Below are positions 9,692-18,969 of a stretch of 64,000 nt of DNA, piece by piece; positions within the stretch are counted from its first letter, which is position 1; every line of letters starts with the position of its first letter. The position numbers and the translations under genes are program-made. Source of the stretch: Myxococcales bacterium (GTDB lineage: Bacteria; Myxococcota_A; Polyangia; Haliangiales; Haliangiaceae); NCBI GenBank assembly GCA_016720595.1, contig JADKKI010000002.1, positions 124,001 to 188,000 on the forward strand. The letters run 5' to 3'. The notes under the pieces are model-generated. The model worked only from the letters and a program-made list of their open reading frames with translations, was not told where the DNA came from and searched no databases.

Positions 9692-10695
9692 CAGTGGTGT
9701 TCGAGGCCCGGTTGCTCGTCGCGACGATCGTCGCCGACGTACCCGCGCTGGAGGATCCGGCGCTCGCCGCGCCCACGACGGGTGGCGAGGGTGGCGCCGG
9801 CGAGGATCTGCTCGCACAGCTCGCCGAACGAGATCCCCGCGGCCTCGGCGATCTTCGGGAGGAGGCTCGTCGGCGTCAGACCGGGCACGGTGTTGACCTC
9901 GAGGAGGAACTCGTTCCCGGAGTCCGAGACCATCATGTCCACGCGGGTGGCTCCGCGGCAGCCGAGCGCGAGGTGTGCGCGCAGCGCCTGCGCAAGGACC
10001 CCGCGATAGCGCTCGGGCGACAGCCGGGGCGGCACGAAGTATTCGGTGGCGCCCTTGGTGTACTTGTTCGCGTAGTCATAGAAGCCAGCGCGTGGCGCGA
10101 TCTCGACGGCGCCGATCGCGCGGTCGTCGATGATCGCCACGGAGACCTCCTTGCCGATGATGAAGCGCTCGACGAGGATCTCGTCATCGAAGCACAGCGC
10201 CTTCTCCACCGCCGGCCCGAGCTCGCCGAGCGAGGCGCAGACGGTGACTCCGACGGAGCTGCCCTCGCGGATCGGCTTCACCACGCACGGGAAGCCGAAG
10301 TCGCCGTGGACCCCTTCGAGGTCGTTCGCGTCGGCCGCGGTCAGCGAGTAGTACGCGGGGGTCGGCAGGTTGTGGAGCCGGAATAGCTCCTTGGCCTTGC
10401 CCTTGTGCATCGCGAGGGCCGACGACAGGACATCTGACCCCGTGTAGGGGATGCCGAGGGTCTCGAGCATGCCCTGGATACAGCCATCCTCGCCCCAGCG
10501 GCCGTGGAGGGCGATGAACGCCACGTCGACCTTCTCCTGGCGGAGTGCGACGTCGACGTCGCGGTCGACATAGATCGGGATCGCGTCGTGACCGCGCGCC
10601 TGGAGGGCCGCGAGCACCGCCTCGCCCGTGCGCAGGGACACCTCGCGCTCACTCGACAAGCCCCCGAGCAACACACCGATCTTGCGGGACTGCAT
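9691..10695 (-). CDS. ddl: D-alanine--D-alanine ligase
   Basis: This 334-residue ATP-grasp enzyme joins two D-Ala in the cytoplasm for UDP-MurNAc-pentapeptide. The N-terminal motif GVLLGGLSSEREVSLRTG, the substrate loop ALHGRWGEDGCIQGMLETLG, ATP-grasp segments (PCVVKPIREGSSVGV), the lid Y-x-x-K (YDYANKYTKGATEYFVP) and the metal-binding FLLEVNTVPGLT are all present, and the length is normal. The start at 10695 is supported by AAGGAG about 7 nt upstream. About 25 C-terminal residues (RRGRGERRILQRG and beyond) are charged and exceed the usual end. It is the first gene of a two-gene operon with the AsmA/GT51 protein and is divergent from the HARE-HTH/Mrr-like gene. Confidence 0.95.
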   Translation of the reverse strand: MQSRKIGVLLGGLSSEREVSLRTGEAVLAALQARGHDAIPIYVDRDVDVALRQEKVDVAFIALHGRWGEDGCIQGMLETLGIPYTGSDVLSSALAMHKGKAKELFRLHNLPTPAYYSLTAADANDLEGVHGDFGFPCVVKPIREGSSVGVTVCASLGELGPAVEKALCFDDEILVERFIIGKEVSVAIIDDRAIGAVEIAPRAGFYDYANKYTKGATEYFVPPRLSPERYRGVLAQALRAHLALGCRGATRVDMMVSDSGNEFLLEVNTVPGLTPTSLLPKIAEAAGISFGELCEQILAGATLATRRGRGERRILQRGYVGDDRRDEQPGLEHH

Positions 10696-10831
10696 CACTT
10701 CGCTCCTTGTTCCTCTGTCGACGAGAACGCTCAGCCATCCCGTCGTCATTCCGACGCTACGGGCCCCGTGGCACCGGGGCAAATTTTGGGCGCCTTGACG
10801 GGGTTTCGGCCCCAAGGTACTCAAGCCCCCG

Positions 10832-12343
10832 ATGCCGAAAGCCCCTGAAGACACCGCCGCCGACGCCAAGAAGTCGTCGAAGAAAGCCCCCGCCAAGAAG
10901 CCGGTGGCCAAGAAGCCGGTCGAGGTCAAGAAGGCGGCCAAGGCCCCCAAGGGCTCCGGGCAGAGCGCCAAGCCCGTCGCCAAGAAGCCCACGAAGAAGG
11001 GCCCCGCGAGCGAGGTCGTCGAGGCTCCGGAGACCGTCTCGGTCGAGGTCAAAGACGCCAGCGCGATCGAAGACGCCGAGGTGATCGCGGAGACCCCCGC
11101 CGACGCTGCGGCCATGGAGGCCGACGGAGATCTCCCCGAGCTGACGCCGGAGGAGCAGGAGCTCCAGGCGATCTACGGGGACGATCTCGCCAAGCCGGCC
11201 ACCGCGCACGCCGAATATTCCGACCAGAAGACCGCCGACGAGGATCGGCCGATGCTGCCCGAGATCAACGCTCGCGAGGAGCGTAAGGCCCAGTGGCAGG
11301 ATCGCCGCGATCGTCGTCGCAACCGCCGCGAGGATCGGGAGCAGCAGCGCAACCAGCGTCGCGAACAGCGTCAGGGCTCCGGGGCAGGGCAGGGTCAGCA
11401 GGGGCAGGGCGGATCCGGAGGCGGTGGCCCGCGTCCGCCGCAGCACCAGGGTGGTGGCGAGCCCCGCGCCCCGCAGCACCAGGGTGGTGGCGGAGATCGT
11501 CAGCTCCAGCCGCGCCCCGATCACCGTCCGCTCCAGCCACCGGTCCAGGTGGTGGGTCGCGATGATGATCCGCTGGCGCGCGTCGGCACGCCGCTCGGCG
11601 ATGCCGCGGCCACGGTGTTCGCGCAGCTGCGCAACGGTCAGCCGCTCCCGGTCCGGCAGCTCGCGGCGATGATGCGCAAGCGCAACCTCGTCGAGACCGA
11701 TCCGGATCAGCTCGCGCCGCAGCTCAAGGCCGAGCTCCTCGGTGACGAGCGTAGCTACCGCACCCTCGGCCTGCGGCCGCGCATCGTGTATCGGGGCCGC
11801 GATCTGTTCGCCCCGGGCCCCGTGGCGATGAGCCAGACCGCGGAGGCCGAGGCCGCGATGGCATCGGCGCTGTCGCGCCTCGCGGGCGCCACACACCGCG
11901 CCCTCGCCATGCGGATCGCCAAGGCCAGCGGCGCCGGCTTCGAGCGCCTGATCCACGCGTACCTGGTCGCCGCGGGCTACCGCGAGATCGCCTGGGTGAA
12001 GCGGACCGGTGGGATCAGCTACGCACAGGCCACCGCCCCCGGCATCGGGCGCACGGTGCTGATCAGCGCGCGCTCCGGCAACGAGCCGATCGATCGCCGC
12101 GGCATCGGCGAGCTGCGGGTCGGCGTGGAGGCAAAGAACCTGGTCGCCGGGATCCTGTTCTCGGCGCCGGAGCTGTCGGAGGACGCAGAGAAGGAGCTCG
12201 AGCGCGCCGGTCGATCGATCGCCGTGATCTGCGGCGATCAACTGGTCGCTGCGTTGATCGCGACCGGCGTCGGCGTGGTCAGCTCGGCCGCGCCCCTGCA
12301 CTTCGTCGACGATCAGCTGCTCGACGAGCTGCTCGCGGGCTGA
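10832..12343 (+). CDS. DNA-binding protein: H1-like tail, HARE-HTH-like domain, degenerate Mrr-like domain
   Basis: The product is 503 residues. Residues 1-57 are Lys/Ala/Pro-rich with AKKP repeats (PAKKPVAKKPVEVKKAAKAP), like a histone H1 tail. An acidic stretch follows, then an Arg/Gln/Glu-rich segment (150-182) and Gly/Gln repeats including a duplicated PQHQGGG. Residues about 255-330 resemble a HARE-HTH winged helix, ending RGRDLFAPG. Residues about 366-482 follow the Mrr restriction-endonuclease layout (FERLIHAYLVAAGY, then ELSEDAEKELERAG and VICGDQLVAAL). However, the catalytic D/QxK positions read TGGIS (392-396) and ISAR (411-414), so nuclease activity is unlikely. I infer a DNA-binding or chromatin role. 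Its stop overlaps lipB by 1 nt (TGATG). Confidence 0.75.
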   Translation: MPKAPEDTAADAKKSSKKAPAKKPVAKKPVEVKKAAKAPKGSGQSAKPVAKKPTKKGPASEVVEAPETVSVEVKDASAIEDAEVIAETPADAAAMEADGDLPELTPEEQELQAIYGDDLAKPATAHAEYSDQKTADEDRPMLPEINAREERKAQWQDRRDRRRNRREDREQQRNQRREQRQGSGAGQGQQGQGGSGGGGPRPPQHQGGGEPRAPQHQGGGGDRQLQPRPDHRPLQPPVQVVGRDDDPLARVGTPLGDAAATVFAQLRNGQPLPVRQLAAMMRKRNLVETDPDQLAPQLKAELLGDERSYRTLGLRPRIVYRGRDLFAPGPVAMSQTAEAEAAMASALSRLAGATHRALAMRIAKASGAGFERLIHAYLVAAGYREIAWVKRTGGISYAQATAPGIGRTVLISARSGNEPIDRRGIGELRVGVEAKNLVAGILFSAPELSEDAEKELERAGRSIAVICGDQLVAALIATGVGVVSSAAPLHFVDDQLLDELLAG

Positions 12344-12969
12344 TGGCCATCACCTGGCACTGGCTCGGGCGCGCCGGCTATCGCCGCGTGCTCGCGGATC
12401 AGCTCGCGGCACGCGAGCGGGTCTGGGCCGGTGGTGACGGTGTGGTGCTCCTGTGCGAGCACCCACCGGTGATCACGCTCGGTCGCTCGGCCGAGCCCTC
12501 GAACGTGCTCGCCTCGCCGGAGGCGCTGATCGCGGCGGGGGTCACGGTCGAGACGATCGAGCGCGGCGGCGACGTCACGTATCACGGCCCCGGACAGCTG
12601 ATGATCTATCCGATCGTGAGGCTGCGCCGCGGCGTGGTCGAGTTCCTCGAGCGGGTAGCAGGCGCGATCGTCGACGCCGCCGCGGCGCTCGATGCTCCCG
12701 GCGCGGCGTGGCAACGGAACCCTGCAGGCGTGTGGAAGGATTCGGCGAAGCTCGCCGCCTGCGGGATCCACGTCGCGCGCGGCGTGAGCGTGCATGGCTT
12801 CGCTCTCGATGTCTCCACGCCGCGCGAGGCGTGGGCGCGGATCCGGCCATGCGGCCTTGCCTCTCCACAGGTCTCGCTCGCGGCATTACGCGGCGCTCCG
12901 ATCGGCGTCGATCGCGTCGCGATCGAGGTCGGTCCACGCGTGGTGACAGCGCTGTCCGCAGGTGGTTAA
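12343..12969 (+). CDS. lipB: Lipoyl(octanoyl) transferase LipB
   Basis: This 208-residue enzyme transfers octanoyl from acyl carrier protein to lipoyl domains, the first step of endogenous lipoate synthesis. The family signature RGGDVTYHGPGQL is at 74-86. The catalytic Lys is in KDSAKLAACGI (K136) and the catalytic Cys in RPCGL (C170). HGFALDVST and a P-x-x-I-T-L-G-R stretch near the N-terminus also match. The length is typical and no signal peptide is present. It is coupled by a 1-nt overlap to the preceding DNA-binding protein, an association with no obvious functional logic. lipA is not in this window. Confidence 0.94.
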   Translation: MAITWHWLGRAGYRRVLADQLAARERVWAGGDGVVLLCEHPPVITLGRSAEPSNVLASPEALIAAGVTVETIERGGDVTYHGPGQLMIYPIVRLRRGVVEFLERVAGAIVDAAAALDAPGAAWQRNPAGVWKDSAKLAACGIHVARGVSVHGFALDVSTPREAWARIRPCGLASPQVSLAALRGAPIGVDRVAIEVGPRVVTALSAGG

Positions 12970-12981
12970 CTGGCCCCCGGT

Positions 12982-13989
12982 ATGGCGCCGTCGCGGATCA
13001 TCGTCCTGTACAACAGTGACTACGACGCCGAGCCGAGCATCGATGCAGCCTCGGTCGCCGACTCGGCACGGTCGATCCAGCACGCCCTGACCGCCTCTGG
13101 CTGCGAGGTCGAGCTGATCGGCCTGCATGGGCTCGAGGTGTTCGGGGTGCTGACCCGCCTCCGGGCCTCGGCGCCGGATCTGGTGTTCAACCTGTGCGAG
13201 TCGATGGCGGGCGACCCGCGGAACGAGCCGACGTTCGCGGGGCTGCTCGATCTGTTCGGCCTGCGCTACACCGGCGCGGATCTGCCGGCGCTCGCCGCGT
13301 GTCTCCACAAGCGGCGCAGCAAGGACCTCATGGTCGGCCGTGGCATCCCCACGCCGCCGCACCGGTTCCTTAGCAAGCTCGCCGATCTCGCCGATCCGTC
13401 GCTCGATGCCCTCGACTACCCGTGGTTCCTGAAGCTCTCCCACGAGGATGCGTCGATCGGGATCACCGAGGAGAACCTCGTTCGCACGCCCGCCGAGTTG
13501 CGCGCCCGCGCCGCCGCCATGATCCAGGAGTACGAACAGCCCGTGCTCGCCGAGCGCTACGTCGATGGGCTCGAGATCAACGTCACCTTGATCGGCAATG
13601 GCGACGAGCTCGAGGTGCTGCCGCTGCACGAGATCGATTTCGGAGCGATGCCGGCGGGCCGGCCGCGGATCGTCAGCTATGCGGCGAAGTGGGAGGAGAG
13701 CCACGTCGACTACGCGGGCACCAAGCCGGTGCCACTGCGCGACGCCAACCCTGCGCTGGTGGCGGCGTGCGAGCAGGTCGCGCGTGACGCCTGGGATGCC
13801 CACGGGCTCCGGGACTATGCCCGCGTCGACCTGCGCGTCGACCAGGCAGGCCAGCCGTGGGTGATCGACGTCAATCCGAACCCCGACATCTCGCCCGACG
13901 CAGGCGTCGCGCGCTCGGCCGCCGCCGCCGGGATGAGCTACGACGCGCTGATCATGAAGCTGGCCGCGATCGCGATGCGCCGCCGCTAG
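12982..13989 (+). CDS. Ddl-like ATP-grasp ligase
   Basis: This 335-residue ATP-grasp protein is related to D-Ala-D-Ala ligases but distinct from the ddl in this window. The N-terminal domain shows VFNLCESMAGDPRNEPTFAG, corresponding to the Ddl-like nucleotide/substrate loop. FGLRYTGADLPALAACLHK precedes the grasp fold. WFLKLSHEDASIGI carries the ATP-contacting Lys, and WVIDVNPNPDISPDAG has the Asp/Asn metal ligands. A YxxK-type lid is not obvious. These features indicate carboxylate-amine ligation on an unknown, possibly amino-acid or peptide, substrate. It lies 12 nt after lipB and converges on the broken sigma-54 regulator with a 7-nt gap. A general 'D-alanine--D-alanine ligase-like' annotation is safest. 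Confidence 0.82.
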   Translation: MAPSRIIVLYNSDYDAEPSIDAASVADSARSIQHALTASGCEVELIGLHGLEVFGVLTRLRASAPDLVFNLCESMAGDPRNEPTFAGLLDLFGLRYTGADLPALAACLHKRRSKDLMVGRGIPTPPHRFLSKLADLADPSLDALDYPWFLKLSHEDASIGITEENLVRTPAELRARAAAMIQEYEQPVLAERYVDGLEINVTLIGNGDELEVLPLHEIDFGAMPAGRPRIVSYAAKWEESHVDYAGTKPVPLRDANPALVAACEQVARDAWDAHGLRDYARVDLRVDQAGQPWVIDVNPNPDISPDAGVARSAAAAGMSYDALIMKLAAIAMRRR

Positions 13990-13996
13990 GGCCGCG

Positions 13997-16900
13997 TCAG
14001 TCCTCCGCGTCGTCGTCCTCGCCCGCGTGCCGACGGAGCTTCTTCTGGAGCCCGAACCGCGAGAGGCCGAGCAGCCGCGCCGCGACGGTCTGGTTGCCCT
14101 TCGCGCGCCCCATCGCCGCCGTGATGTACGCCTGCTCGGTGGCGGTGAGGGCGGGCTTGAGGCGGAGGTCATCGCCGACGGCTGGGCCGTGATGGCTCGG
14201 GGCGCGCTGCCGCCGACGCGATGGCCTCGGGGAGATCACCGATGTCGATCACCTCTCCACCCATCGCGACGCCGCGCGCGAGCGCGTTCTCGAGCTCGCG
14301 GACGTTGCCGGGCCAGCGGTGCTGCGAGAGCGCGCGCAGGGCGTTCCGCGTGAGGCGGGGCAGGGGACGACCGGCGGTCAGGTGTGCGAGCAGATGCTCG
14401 ACGAGCAGCGGGAGATCGCCTTCGCGGTCGCGGAGCGGCGGCACGGCGATCAAGATCACCTCGAGCCGGAACCGGAGATCCTCGCGGAACCGGCCCGCGG
14501 CGGCGAGCTCGGCGAGCGTGTGCTGGCTGGCGGCGATCACCCGGACGTCGACCTTGTGGGTGGTGGTGTCGCCCACGCGACGGATCATCCCGTCCTGGAG
14601 CACGCGGAGCAGCTTGGCCTGCATGGCCGGACTGGTGTCCGCGATCTCGTCGAGGAACAGCGTGCCACCGTCGGCCACCTCGAACAGGCCCCGTCGATCG
14701 CGCTCCGCGCCGGTGAACGCGCCGCGCACGTGGCCGAACAGCTCGCTCTCGAGCAGCTGCTCGGGGACGGCGCTGCAGTTGATCGCCACGAACGCGCCGG
14801 CCTTGCGTGGCCCAGCATCGTGGAGCGCGCGCGACCAGCTCCTTGCCCGTGCCGCTCTCGCCCGCGATCACCACCGGCAAGGCGGTGTGTGCGGCGCGAT
14901 CGATCACGTCGAGCATGCGGACCACCGCCGGCGAGCGGCCGATGATCTTCTCGTAGCGATTCCGGAGCCGATCGCGATCCGGAAGGTCCGCCCTGACGCG
15001 GACCAGCTCGGCGTCCTTGTCCGCGAGCTCCGCCGACAGGCGACCGTTGAGCTCGTCCACCGCGCGCGTGGTGGTGCGCAGGTCATCCGTCAGGCGCGCG
15101 TTCTCGATCGCGATCGCGGCGATGTCCGCGAGCTCACCGAGGACGGTCGCGGCAGCATCGTCGAACGCGCCGCCGCGCAGCCGGTGGTCCACGTAGATGC
15201 ATCCGGTGATCACGCCGCGCTGCCGGAGGGGCACGGCGAGCACGGAGCGCAGGCGCAGCGCCGCCACCGAGGCCGCCATCCCGAACCGCTCGTCGATCCC
15301 GGCATCGACGGTGACCACCGGCTCACCGGTCTGCGCGGCGCGCTCGGCGATCGAGCGGCTCACCGTGGTCGGGCCGGTGCCCTCGAGATCGCCGGCCGAG
15401 AAGTTCCGGGCCACCACGGCCGCCAGCTCGCCGTCGGCCTGGCGCAGCAGGAGGAAGCCTCGCTCGGCCGACGTGATCTCGATCGCGGTGTCGATCACGT
15501 CGTCGAGGATGCGGGTGACGCTCGCCTCCGTGTTGAGGCGACGAGACAAGGTGAGGAGGCGGCGGAGGTGGCCATGCTCCGCCGACGCTCGCGGGTCGCG
15601 CTCGCGGCCTGGCAAGGGTGGCGTCCCGGGGAGGCGCGCGAGATCCGGATCGGCGTCCAGGGCGGCGCGGAACGCGGGCGCCGTCGCGGCCACGATCGCG
15701 GCGTGCGCGGCCCGCGCGCGCTCGGTCTCGGCGAGCGCGAGGCCGGCGTCCCGCGCACGCTGTGCGAGCGCGGCGGCCACGGCGTGCGCACGGAAGGCGC
15801 GCTCGAGCCGGTCCGCCTCGGCGGCGCGTGCGGCGACCTCCGCGCACCCCACGGCGAGCGCTCGCACCTGCTCGGCGCCGAGGGCCCCGTCGACGAGAGC
15901 GAGCTTGCCGCGCGCGAGCGTCCACCGATCGCGATCGTCTGCGTTCGTACACATCGCCTCGACGGAGGCGTGGTCCCCATCGCGATGCCCGGCCTCGGCG
16001 AGCGCGATGTGCGCGCTGAGCAGAGCGTTGGAATCCCCGCGCTCCGCGCCGATCGCGAGCGCCTCGCGATAGCTCCGCACCGCACCGCCGTCGTCGCCGA
16101 GCCGCCGCCGTGCATCTCCGAGCACGAGGAGCGCGAAGGCACGCAGGTGTGGCGCCCCCTCGGCGCGCGAGAGCGCTGCCTCCGCCGCGAGGCGTGCCTC
16201 GTCGATCTGGCCCACGGCGAGCAGGGCGTTGCCACGGTTGAGCTCGGCGGCGCACAGCTCGGTGGTGGCGCCGAGATCCGCGAACACCCGCCCCGCGGCC
16301 GCGAGGCGCGGCAGGGCCTCGCTCGCGCGGCCTCGCTCGGCGAGCACGGTGCCGAGGTTGAGCTCCGCCACGGCGGCGGCATGGAGCTCGCCGACCTCGC
16401 CGAGCCGGCGCGCGGCCTCGCGGTAGCGATCGCTCGCGAGGCCGAGCTGGCCGCGTTGCTGCGCCACCATGCCGCGCAGCGAGCTGGCACGTCCGACGGT
16501 GGCGGTGTCGCCCGCTGCGCTCGCATCGAGCTCGAGCGCCGCGAACGCGGCATCCGCCGCATCGAGCTCACCGAGGTAGAGGGCCGCCAGCCCGGCGGCT
16601 TCGGCACGCAGCCCGATCAGCGGGCCCGCCGTGGCGATCGCGCGCGCCTCCTCGTAGCGCGATCGCGTGACGAGCAGCCGGGCGTACGTCCCGGCGGCCT
16701 CGGCGTGATCCGGATGGGTGCGATAGATCGCCGCGAGCGTGGCCTCGGCGGTGTCGAGCTCGCCGGCCCGCTGGGCTGCGCGCGCGATCACCAGCTGCGC
16801 GGCGACCGGGTCGGCGCCGGCCGTCGCCGCCTGACGTGCGAGCGCGGTGGCCTCGCGGTGCGCGCCGGTGGCCGCGGCGGCCCGTGCGGCGAGCAGGCCC

Positions 16901-18876
16901 GCGCGTGCGGGGAGCGAGGGGATGGCGCGCCGCGCGAGTCCGAGTGCGTGTTCGGCGCGCCCGCGTGCGAGCAGCTGCTCCGCGACGCTGCACGCGAGCT
17001 CCCCGCGCGAGGCGTCCAGCGGGGCGCGCTCGAGGAGCGGTGCGATCCAGGTCGGCGCCACCTCCGCCGGCGAGAGCTCCAGGGCCGTGAGGGCGATCGC
17101 GGCGAGGGTCGCGAGTGCGCCGGCGCCGATCAGGGTCTCCAGCGCCTCCAGGGTCGCGCGCTCGATCGCGAGCTCCTCGCCGTGTCGCCGGACGAGGCCC
17201 GCGCGCTCGAGCTCGGCGATCTCTGCGAGGCCGAGCGGCGTCTTGCTGCTCTCGGCGCGCGACGTCGCGAGGACCCGATCGATCCTCGCTCGGCCACCCC
17301 AGGCCGCGATCGCGGCGGCGATCCTGCGCGGTCCTGCGGCGAGTGCGCGGAGCTGGCGTCCGCGGAGCTCCGCGGTGCCGCTGGTGGTGCGCGCCGACCA
17401 TTCGACGCCGAGGGGATCCTTCTCGCTCGCGATCGAGCGAACGAGCTCGATCGCGGTCAAGGCCAGGCCACCACTGGTGGTGCGAAGCCCGTGCGCCCAC
17501 GCCTTGCTCGGCGCTGCTCCGAGCATCGTGGTGGCGAGTGCTGCGATGCCGTCGTCATCGAGCAACGGCGCGGTCTGGATCGCCACCCCGGCACGCGGCA
17601 CCGGCGCTCGATCGGAGAGCACGACGACGGCCCGCTCACCCGGCGCGCGGACCAGCGCCGCGACGAGGTCCGCGGCGCGCGGATCGTCGGCGAGCTCGAT
17701 CACGATCAGCTCCGGCGCACGGCGGGCCGCACGGGCCACGCGCTCCACCCAGCTCGCGGCATTCGCGCTCGTCCTCACCCCGAGCGTGACGGCGAGCTCG
17801 TCGAGCGTGCCCGCGCTGACGCCGCCGGAGCGTTGTCGCGCCACCTGCGCGAGCTGCCACGTCCGCACGGCAGCATCGACGAGCTGGCGCCCGCCTGCGG
17901 CGGCGATGCCGACGACGGAGATCACGGCGACACCATCGCCCTGCAGCGCCCGACCGATCGCCTCGATCACCGGGGCCGCGCCATGCCATGTCGCGGGTGC
18001 GGGCGGCGGACCTACCTTGGGACGTGCACGGCGTGCCGAACCTGGAGCGATGGCAGGTGCGAGCTGATCGAGCTCGTCGAGCACCGCGAGCGCAGAGGCC
18101 GGGCGCGCGTCGACGTCACGCGCGACCAGGCGCTGGATCAGATCCGCCAGCGGCGCGGGGACACCGGGGAGCGAGCGCGGTGGGGCGCCCCCGAGGATCC
18201 GCTGCGCGAGCTCTCCGAGCGTGGCGCCCTCGAACAGCGGCCGGCCGGTGACGATCCGGATCACGGTCGCGCCCAGGCCGTAGAGATCACCGCGTGGCTC
18301 GACGTGGCCGGCCAGCGCCTCGGGAGCCATGTACGCGGGCGTCCCGCGGGCGCCCGTGCCGCTCGCGAGCCCCAGATCGACGAGCACGTGCGGCCGCTCT
18401 CCGCTCGCGAGGAGTACGTTCTGTGGCGCGACATCGCCGTGGACCAGGCCGGCCGCGTGGATCGTCGCGAGCGCACCGGCGAGATCCGCGAGCAGGGCCC
18501 ACACCGCTGGACCGACGTCGGCATCCCAGGCGACGCGGTCACCGCGCAGCCCGTCGATCCAGTCGGCGACGAAGAACGGAGAGCTGGCGGCGAACTCGCA
18601 CCCGAAGGCAGTCACGGCCTCGTGGAGACGGCCAACCTCGTACACGCGTGGCAGGGACGGGTGGCGGAGCTTCGCGAGCTGCTCGAACTCGTCGAGGAGC
18701 ATCGCCTCGTTCGGACCCGGCGGGACGATCTTGAGCGCGCGCTGCGTGTGCTGGCCCTGGGTATCGGCCACGCGCAGCACCCGACCGAACGACCCACGAC
18801 CGACCAGCTCGACGATCCGGTAGCGATCGAGGATTTGGGGTTCCGGGCTGGAGGGCGCGACCACACCCCATGTCAA
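13997..18876 (-). pseudogene. Frameshifted hybrid regulator: Ser/Thr kinase - ATPase-like/TPR - GAF - sigma-54 AAA+ - Fis HTH
   Basis: Read across two frame changes this encodes about 1,625 residues. A kinase domain occupies about 15-275 (LVGRGSFGRVLRVAD; catalytic loop HGDVAPQN instead of HRDLKPEN; DLG for DFG). A degenerate P-loop follows (VVGIAAAGGRQLVDA), then TPR-like helices and a GAF domain (about 1105-1260). The sigma-54 activator module starts at [13 protein letters not shown], which is in frame. The rest, including GAFTGA and [10 protein letters not shown], lies in a +1-shifted frame (14789-14169). The Fis HTH (GNQTVAARLLGLSRFGLQKK) lies in a third frame (14239-13997). The first shift falls in a GC dinucleotide run at 14825-14833, the second within about 14169-14215. 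All downstream motifs are intact, which favours recent decay or a sequencing indel. The start may be the TTG at 18876 or the GTG at 18864. Confidence 0.8.
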
Positions 18877-18909
18877 CGAGATTGGCAGGCCCTGTCAACA
18901 GGATTGACA
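18871..18909. promoter_or_regulatory. Operator-like palindrome with a third half-site
   Basis: TGTCAA (18893-18898) and TTGACA (18904-18909) form a perfect 6-5-6 inverted repeat, TGTCAACAGGATTGACA. A third TGTCAA copy lies at 18871-18876, 22 bp (two helical turns) from the first. The site sits between the divergent regulator gene and the coiled-coil gene. The third half-site overlaps the candidate TTG start of the regulator, so it could be autoregulatory if translation starts at the GTG 12 nt further in. TTGACA also matches a sigma-70 -35 hexamer, but I see no well-spaced -10. Confidence 0.45.
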
Positions 18910-18969
18910 GAGGCCGATCCGCCCGTCGAGAACCAGGAGGCTCGTGGAGGCGCGTGTTATCGTTGGCAC

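Noticed and set aside
8558-10009. 483-codon plus-strand frame opposite the glycosyltransferase and ddl
   Set aside because: Antisense to GT51 and ATP-grasp motifs; no recognisable protein features.
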